A stretch of 20,812 nucleotides of DNA from Bacillota bacterium. Lineage in GTDB: Bacteria; Bacillota; GCA-003054495; Carboxydocellales; JAJZTU01. The translations under genes were made by a program, and so were the position numbers. The notes under the pieces were generated by a model. That model saw nothing but the letters and a program-made list of their open reading frames with translations, searched no databases and was not told where the DNA came from. Numbering within the stretch: the stretch's first letter is position 1; every line of letters begins with the position of its first letter. Location: the NCBI GenBank assembly GCA_021848765.1, contig JAJZTU010000022.1, positions 1-20,812 on the forward strand, in the 5' to 3' direction. This document shows positions 17,101-20,812 of this stretch, one piece after another.

Positions 17101-19479
17101 GAATATGACGCCGCGGGTAACCGGACTGAAGTTCAAAAAGGACTCAGTTCGGTATTTGGCAACCCAAAAGCAGTTACCCGGTATGAGTATGACTCCCTGG
17201 GCAGAATAAACTCCTTCACCGACCCCATGGGTAAAAAGGAAACTTATGAATATGACGGAAACGGTAATCTGCTTAATACCGTTGACCGGAACGGCAACAA
17301 AATTGATTTTACCTACGACGGCCTGGATAGGCTGGTGAAAAAGCAGGCGGTTTATGACGGTCAAGCGGAGAAAGTAGAATTTAGCTATGACAAACTGGGT
17401 AACCGCACTAAAATGGAGGATAGCAGCGGTATCACCAGTTACGAATACGACGACTTAGGCCGGTTAGGGAAAATCAGCCGGAATAACGGAATTGCCTTGG
17501 CCTATTTCTATGACCTGTTGGACCGGAAACAGGGAATGACCCTCACCCAGACAGGGGAAAAACACCTGGATATCCGGTACGAATATGACAGGATTGGCAA
17601 GCTGACCCGGGTCAGTGAACAAGGCCGGGCTGTCAGGTACCAATATGACGATGCCAACCGCCTTCTTGCCCAGATTAATGACATAACCGGAGTAGAAACC
17701 AAGTACACCTATAACTCCGGCGGCATGATGACCGGTTTGCTCAACAAAAAAGGCGATGAAATCATCGCACATTACGAGTATGAATATGACAAGCGCGGGA
17801 ATCAGATTAAAAAAGTCGAGAAGGACGGCACCAGCCAATATTATTACGACTCCTTGTCCCGGCTGAAAACTGCTCTTTTACCCAATGACTTTATCCAGGA
17901 TTATTCTTATGACAAGCTGGGCAACCTGGCCGAGCTAATCGAAAACCAAAACGGTCGTATTAAAGAGACCTCGTATCTCTACAACAAAAACAGCCAGCTA
18001 TTGCTGCAGGAGGAAAAAGAAGGCTCAGATAGCGCCCAGTTCCGCTTTGAATATGATGCCAACGGCAATCAGCTCAAAAAAGACGAGATAAGGTACAGGA
18101 ACGGTTCTGTGGTAGTGGAGAAAAACTCTACTTTCCGGTACGATGCGTTTAACCAACTCCGGGAGGTAACCACCGATGGAGGCAAATCGGTCCGCTACAC
18201 CTACAACGGGGACGGCCTGCGCACCAGAAAAGAAGCAGATGATGAAGCAACCGACTTTACTTATGACGGGCAGGATGTTATCTTTGAAACAGACGGCATC
18301 GGTGCATTTAAGGCCAAAAACTTCTTCGGGTTGGACCTGGTTTCCAGGCAGACTGCCGATGATATCTATTATTACCTGTTTAATAGCCACGGGGATGTAA
18401 CCCACCTGCTCAATGAGAAAGGGGACATCCTGAAGGATTACCGGTACGACCCCTTTGGCAAAGATGTTCAGGAACCGCTGCAGCTAACACCGGGTAAAAC
18501 TACAATAAGCCTGTGGCGAAATGAAGTAGAGAAGCTGGACAACCCCTTCCGCTATGCCGGCGAGTATTTTGACCAGGAGACGGGCTACTACTATCTGCGG
18601 GCGAGGTACTATGATCCGCAGATTCAGAGGTTTATTTCAGAGGATAGCTATGCCAAGAGTCCGACTTGGGATGAGCATATTTATGCGTATGCAGAATACA
18701 ACCCGGTTAATCTGGTAGACCCAACAGGCCATGATGCGGGTAATGCAGGTCGTGACTACTCAAAGAGAATAGTTAATAAACCTACCAAGACAACAGCTAA
18801 GAACGCCAAGAAAAGTAGTAGTAAGATCAATACTGTAGCCAAACGATCAGCGGTAGGAATACAAACGAAAACTCAGGTGAAGAGTGTAGCTAAGGGGAAG
18901 AGTAAAAATGGACCAACGCCCGCTAAACTAACTCTAAAAGATTCTCTGATTGCTAAATATAATGGTGCTAAAAAACTCTATCAAGATACGTTGCGAGATA
19001 CACTGTTAGAAATGGGCTTCAATCCAGAAATCTCGGGGGAAACCTTTGACCTAATGGCGGGGGAAGTTAGCGGGCAGTTACTAGGTGGAGCCGTAAAAGC
19101 GTCAACTGCTTTGAAGGCTACTCTCGGTAAGGGGACGAGTAAAGCTGGCATAAAAGCTGTTCAAACTTACTGGCCACCTAACAGAGGTTTCTTAGGTACT
19201 CCGAAGCTTCAAACTCTAAGTCCTGGAACAGTGGTTGACCGATTTGGAGGCCCATCTGGAACATTTGCCTCTCCTAAGGGAACACCATTTGAGATGAGGG
19301 CTTTGCCTCCAGAGGCATTAGAAAAGCCATATCTACAGTATGAAGTAGTAAAACCCGTTGAAGTTAAAGCAGGGCAAGCGGCACCATGGTTCGGCCAACC
19401 TGGATTAGGAACCCAATACGAGTTCTCAAAACCGATTCAGGAATTAATCGATGAAGGGATACTAAGGGGGATAAGGTAA
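14137..19479 (+). CDS. Sec-exported RHS/YD-repeat polymorphic toxin with TNT (NAD+ glycohydrolase) tip
   Basis: This is an intact 1780-residue protein. Residues 1-24 are a Sec signal peptide (cleavage VMA-QQ). Residues about 25-480 form a beta-rich N-terminal region, followed by YD repeats (G-x3-RYxYD-type) to about 1480 that should build the RHS cocoon. The RHS-associated core (YYYLRARYYDPQIQRFISED ... YNPVNLVDPTG) ends with D1528-P-T-G1531, where such proteins usually switch to a variable tip. A basic Lys/Thr/Ser-rich linker (about 1532-1620) and a short helical part lead to the tip, residues 1679-1780. WPPNRGFLG, GTVVDRFGGPSGTF, GTPFEMRALPP, APWFGQPG and GTQYEF match the TNT/DUF4237 fold of NAD+ glycohydrolases. 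R1702, R1721 and Q1760 sit where the catalytic Arg and Gln residues are expected from my memory of the family. AGGAGGG lies upstream of the ATG. The last codons contain a ribosome binding site for the immunity candidate. Confidence 0.93.
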   Translation: MRYKGLVLAFLLLFSLGVGQPVMAQQKTNVSQLMELLKEEKQKATYEVHLNAPFSKASSGIKENISTETGELSLLHTLVDLPGRNGMDLVLQAEYRNRDAKLFNEGTRASGFTNNYGQNIVAYYDVFDPNGYWIKTGALLYGPSETIAASVTYGQESWIFTGQLTYQTGGTVFNNGGIYNAPVGKSKELSARYILGEGWALDLPFVDVDGNSVYVHLQDGSTYKADFNKGNGLEQYELSDLVFDKYTAFGTGNDSAAYRLYFRDGDEFFFSGEGFLIGQRDRYKNTIRYNYEDVNGLKLLTKIEDTVGRVVKLSYNETGTALAWGKKRITLVKKTIPGEVNKFYLASFIDPAGREIKYRYTFNQAEFDQVGKTAAQNTYANLVEIHYPTGAKTVYNFTRSRKNLGLKGSLEYFKVKERYDQDGSKIVNRLTYQYANEPDGYPTYKDVTQIPDSYRYETRVTNSKGLTTKYTFDGRHLPVTTMETGTRLLSQTDTAYHGKYKLPVQVRERTFNAQGSALEKVDFYEYDSRGNVTVENHPVKPSEYTSNERKVYFTYDSRYNLLLSKKYKQDANTTVEVKYTLTPDGREVSSEAAYANGRLLFQKSYTYDDYGNITTTVLKKSESENVTERYQYGSDYGYAYLTAKTVDVKEADGNVSPVTVRYTYDFATGNKIKQIDGRGDATEFKYDLLDRVVKEINPDQTDKDYQYDDSKNIAFVTDEKNNQTIYFYDGLGKLVKVTEPQLKIDLVNLKYDELENVVQEINPKQNYKEYTYDQANRLIKVGHYNRQAQNLAETQIGYDEAVNDKTGLTVQKITVTKKADPGKKDLVTNYYFDSFDRLVKQGRVQGNQEHYEKHFYDYLGNRTEVVDPKGNRTRFAYDGLGRLQQVTNALGKSERYAYDFIGNQVAHTDPLGITTRVEYDGLGRVIVQKAPFKPGVYSVSKRYYDEAGNLAETVDPEGAVTKYQYNRRNLLTAMEKAINARESDVTKYEYDAAGNRTEVQKGLSSVFGNPKAVTRYEYDSLGRINSFTDPMGKKETYEYDGNGNLLNTVDRNGNKIDFTYDGLDRLVKKQAVYDGQAEKVEFSYDKLGNRTKMEDSSGITSYEYDDLGRLGKISRNNGIALAYFYDLLDRKQGMTLTQTGEKHLDIRYEYDRIGKLTRVSEQGRAVRYQYDDANRLLAQINDITGVETKYTYNSGGMMTGLLNKKGDEIIAHYEYEYDKRGNQIKKVEKDGTSQYYYDSLSRLKTALLPNDFIQDYSYDKLGNLAELIENQNGRIKETSYLYNKNSQLLLQEEKEGSDSAQFRFEYDANGNQLKKDEIRYRNGSVVVEKNSTFRYDAFNQLREVTTDGGKSVRYTYNGDGLRTRKEADDEATDFTYDGQDVIFETDGIGAFKAKNFFGLDLVSRQTADDIYYYLFNSHGDVTHLLNEKGDILKDYRYDPFGKDVQEPLQLTPGKTTISLWRNEVEKLDNPFRYAGEYFDQETGYYYLRARYYDPQIQRFISEDSYAKSPTWDEHIYAYAEYNPVNLVDPTGHDAGNAGRDYSKRIVNKPTKTTAKNAKKSSSKINTVAKRSAVGIQTKTQVKSVAKGKSKNGPTPAKLTLKDSLIAKYNGAKKLYQDTLRDTLLEMGFNPEISGETFDLMAGEVSGQLLGGAVKASTALKATLGKGTSKAGIKAVQTYWPPNRGFLGTPKLQTLSPGTVVDRFGGPSGTFASPKGTPFEMRALPPEALEKPYLQYEVVKPVEVKAGQAAPWFGQPGLGTQYEFSKPIQELIDEGILRGIR
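16009..16609 (+). repeat. RHS segment duplicated at 20212-20812 (direct repeat, copy A)
   Basis: These 601 bases of the RHS gene (from residue 625) recur in the same orientation 4203 bp downstream with no net insertion or deletion. By eye there are about 34 substitutions, roughly 94% identity, and the last 120 or so bases are identical. The downstream copy runs off the window, so the repeat is probably longer. The copies could recombine and delete or exchange the toxin tip and immunity gene between them. Confidence 0.95.
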
Positions 19480-19480
19480 C

Positions 19481-19714
19481 ATGACCAAATCAGAGTTAGA
19501 AGAACTTTTAGTAAAGGAAAATATCCCTAAGCATTTTTATAGTCTTGATGGGGGGCTACCCTATGATGCTTGGTGTTTAGCAAAGACACCCTCGGGATGG
19601 GAAGTCTACTACACTGAGCGAGGTGAAAAATACCAGATAGAGAGCTTTGACTCTGAGGAAGAAGCATGTAAGAGGCTATATCAAAGGATTAAAAAAATGA
19701 TGGAGTACATGTGA
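19481..19714 (+). CDS. Candidate immunity protein for the TNT toxin
   Basis: This is a 77-residue, soluble, Glu-rich protein with no signal peptide, starting one base after the toxin stop codon, with GGGGGATAAGG inside the toxin's last codons as ribosome binding site. This is the usual position and size of an immunity gene in RHS and TNT-type polymorphic toxin loci. It lacks membrane segments, consistent with binding a toxin domain in the cytoplasm. Features include an N-terminal helix (SELEELLVKENIP), a FYSLDGGLPYDAWCL segment, a beta hairpin (WEVYYTERGEKYQIESF) and a C-terminal helix. Neutralisation of the NADase is inferred from position only. Confidence 0.7.
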   Translation: MTKSELEELLVKENIPKHFYSLDGGLPYDAWCLAKTPSGWEVYYTERGEKYQIESFDSEEEACKRLYQRIKKMMEYM

Positions 19715-19770
19715 AAAGAGGACTGAAAAAAGTTTGGAACTAGAAGTCGGGCTTAGGTAAGTAGTAAGGG

Positions 19771-20100
19771 GTGAGACATATTAAAAAGATAAAACCATTT
19801 AATCCGAGGCTAATATATCCGTTATCATTACTCACTATCGTTGTGTCGGGAATCTTTTTAACGATAAATTATTATTTATTAGAGGAACGGCACTATGCAA
19901 TTAGGCAGATTCAGCAGATTTATCTCTGGTTATTTATTGTTGTAGGTGGTTTTGCGGTATTGGGTTATTTTACTTATGGTAAACTCCCAAACGCTGAAAT
20001 ATTGGCCACAATTTATATTTATTTAAGTAACGTGGCTGTCAGTCATTTCTGGATAAAAAGACAATGTGAGGTATATAGTACGAAGCTTGGTTTTAAATAA
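19771..20100 (+). CDS. Small membrane protein, function unknown
   Basis: This is a 109-residue frame with a GTG start. It has a basic N-terminus (RHIKKIKPFNPR) and hydrophobic segments at about residues 16-36 and 50-67, plus a weaker one at 75-92, so it probably has two or three membrane passes. No family is recognised. The ribosome binding site is poor: AAGGG directly touches the GTG, and TTAGGTAA lies further upstream. It sits between the immunity candidate and the orphan RHS copy in an AT-rich stretch, a place where displaced immunity genes of earlier toxin tips are often found. That role is only a suggestion. Confidence 0.5.
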   Translation: MRHIKKIKPFNPRLIYPLSLLTIVVSGIFLTINYYLLEERHYAIRQIQQIYLWLFIVVGGFAVLGYFTYGKLPNAEILATIYIYLSNVAVSHFWIKRQCEVYSTKLGFK

Positions 20101-20213
20101 ATCCCAGTATTGATGTTACACACCACAAGAAGACGGTGAAGGTTTTTAGCGAGCAAATCCCTAAGCAAATTTATGATCAGATTACAGCTGACGAGTTCTT
20201 AACGGTCAAATAA
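20097..20213 (+). pseudogene. Orphan C-terminal coding remnant upstream of the RHS copy
   Basis: A frame without a start codon and open from 20097 encodes about 38 residues (HHKKTVKVFSEQIPKQIYDQ and ITADEFLTVK near its end) and stops at TAA 20211-20213. The stop overlaps the exact point where similarity to the RHS gene begins (20212). It looks like the tail of a truncated gene, possibly a former tip or immunity gene cut off by recombination. The frame is short, so chance cannot be excluded. Confidence 0.35.
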
Positions 20214-20812
20214 TGTTACGGAACGCTACCAATACGGGTCTGAGTACGGCTATGCTTATTTGACCGCAAAGACTGTGGATATCAAAGACGCGGACGGCAA
20301 TGTTTCGCCGGTCACGGTCCGTTATACTTATGACTTTGCTGCAGGAAATAAAATTAAGCAGATTGACGGCCGAGGCAATGTTACCGAATTTAAACATGAC
20401 CTCCTGGATAGGGTTGTCAAGGAGATAAATCCGGACCAGACTGACAAAGAGTACCAGTATGATGATTATAAGAATATTGCCTTTGTAACTGACGAGAAAA
20501 ATAATCAGACCATCTACTACTATGACGGGTTGGGTAAACTGGTCAAAGTCACGGAACCCCAGCTAAAAATCGACTTGGTCAACTTAAAGTATGATGACCT
20601 GGAGAATGTTGTCCAGGAAATCAATCCTAAACAAAACTATAAAGAGTACACTTATGACCAGGCCAACCGGTTAATTAAAATAGGCCACTACAACCGGCAG
20701 GCACAGAATCTGGCGGAAACCCAAATTGGGTACGATGAAGCGGTCAATGACAAAACCGGACTCACAGTACAGAAGATTACCGTCACCAAGAAAGCCGACC
20801 CCGGTAAAAAGG
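20203..20812 (+). pseudogene. 5'-truncated orphan RHS cassette (direct repeat, copy B), runs off the window
   Basis: From 20212 the sequence is a second copy of residues 625-825 of the RHS protein, in the same orientation, with an open frame to the window end. Most differences are synonymous; about a dozen alter amino acids, mainly conservatively (Asp/Glu, Val/Ile, Phe/Tyr). An in-frame stop at 20200-20202 lies just upstream and no ribosome binding site or good start is visible. It therefore lacks the signal peptide, N-terminal region and early repeats and should not be expressed as a secreted toxin. It fits an 'orphan tip' cassette that could recombine into the full-length gene. The 3' tip is outside the window. 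Confidence 0.85.

Noticed and set aside
14600..18600. Short repeated motifs through the RHS gene as a possible CRISPR or satellite array
   Set aside because: They are the degenerate YD-repeat codons of one continuous coding frame, without conserved spacer-repeat structure.

Overview
The window reads as a chromosomal segment from an anaerobic, low-to-mid GC Firmicute. A Desulfotomaculum/Pelotomaculum-like member of the Clostridia is my best guess. The reasons are a ParB tail followed by two perfect parS sites (so probably close to oriC), a complete [FeFe]-hydrogenase maturation set, strong AGGAGG-type ribosome binding sites, TTG starts, and Sec-exported RHS proteins of the Gram-positive WapA type. 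All recognised genes lie on the + strand.

Region 1 (1-2307) is housekeeping. It holds the C-terminal end of ParB, a perfect parS at the parB stop codon, a second perfect parS that begins inside the next start codon, a cysteine-cluster (YkgJ-type) protein, and a YdjM-type membrane metal-dependent hydrolase with its own extended -10 promoter and a terminator that overlaps its stop codon.

Region 2 (2308-8519) is a metabolic cluster: hydG, hydE, hydF, a SufS-like cysteine desulfurase family gene and a DUF554 membrane protein, closed by a strong intrinsic terminator. HydE carries an extra N-terminal DUF3343 (putative Se/S carrier) domain. The desulfurase gene overlaps the hydF stop codon (TTGA). 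Together these suggest that sulfur handling is coupled to H-cluster assembly. No hydrogenase structural gene is present here.

Region 3 (8520-20812) is an accessory, exported polymorphic-toxin locus. It starts with a long AT-rich leader. A large secreted LamG/jelly-roll/beta-propeller protein follows, now split into three reading frames by two apparent one-base lesions. Next come a membrane-anchored protein built from a recurring Trp-containing helical motif (family not recognised), then a 1780-residue Sec-exported RHS protein whose C-terminal tip is a TNT-type (DUF4237) NAD+ glycohydrolase domain. One base after its stop lies a 77-residue candidate immunity gene, followed by a small membrane protein. 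The window ends inside a 5'-truncated second copy of the RHS repeat region. It is collinear without net indels over 601 bp and about 94% identical to the main gene, as expected of a displaced or reserve RHS tip cassette. The three exported proteins plus toxin, immunity gene and orphan cassette form the most interesting unit in the window.
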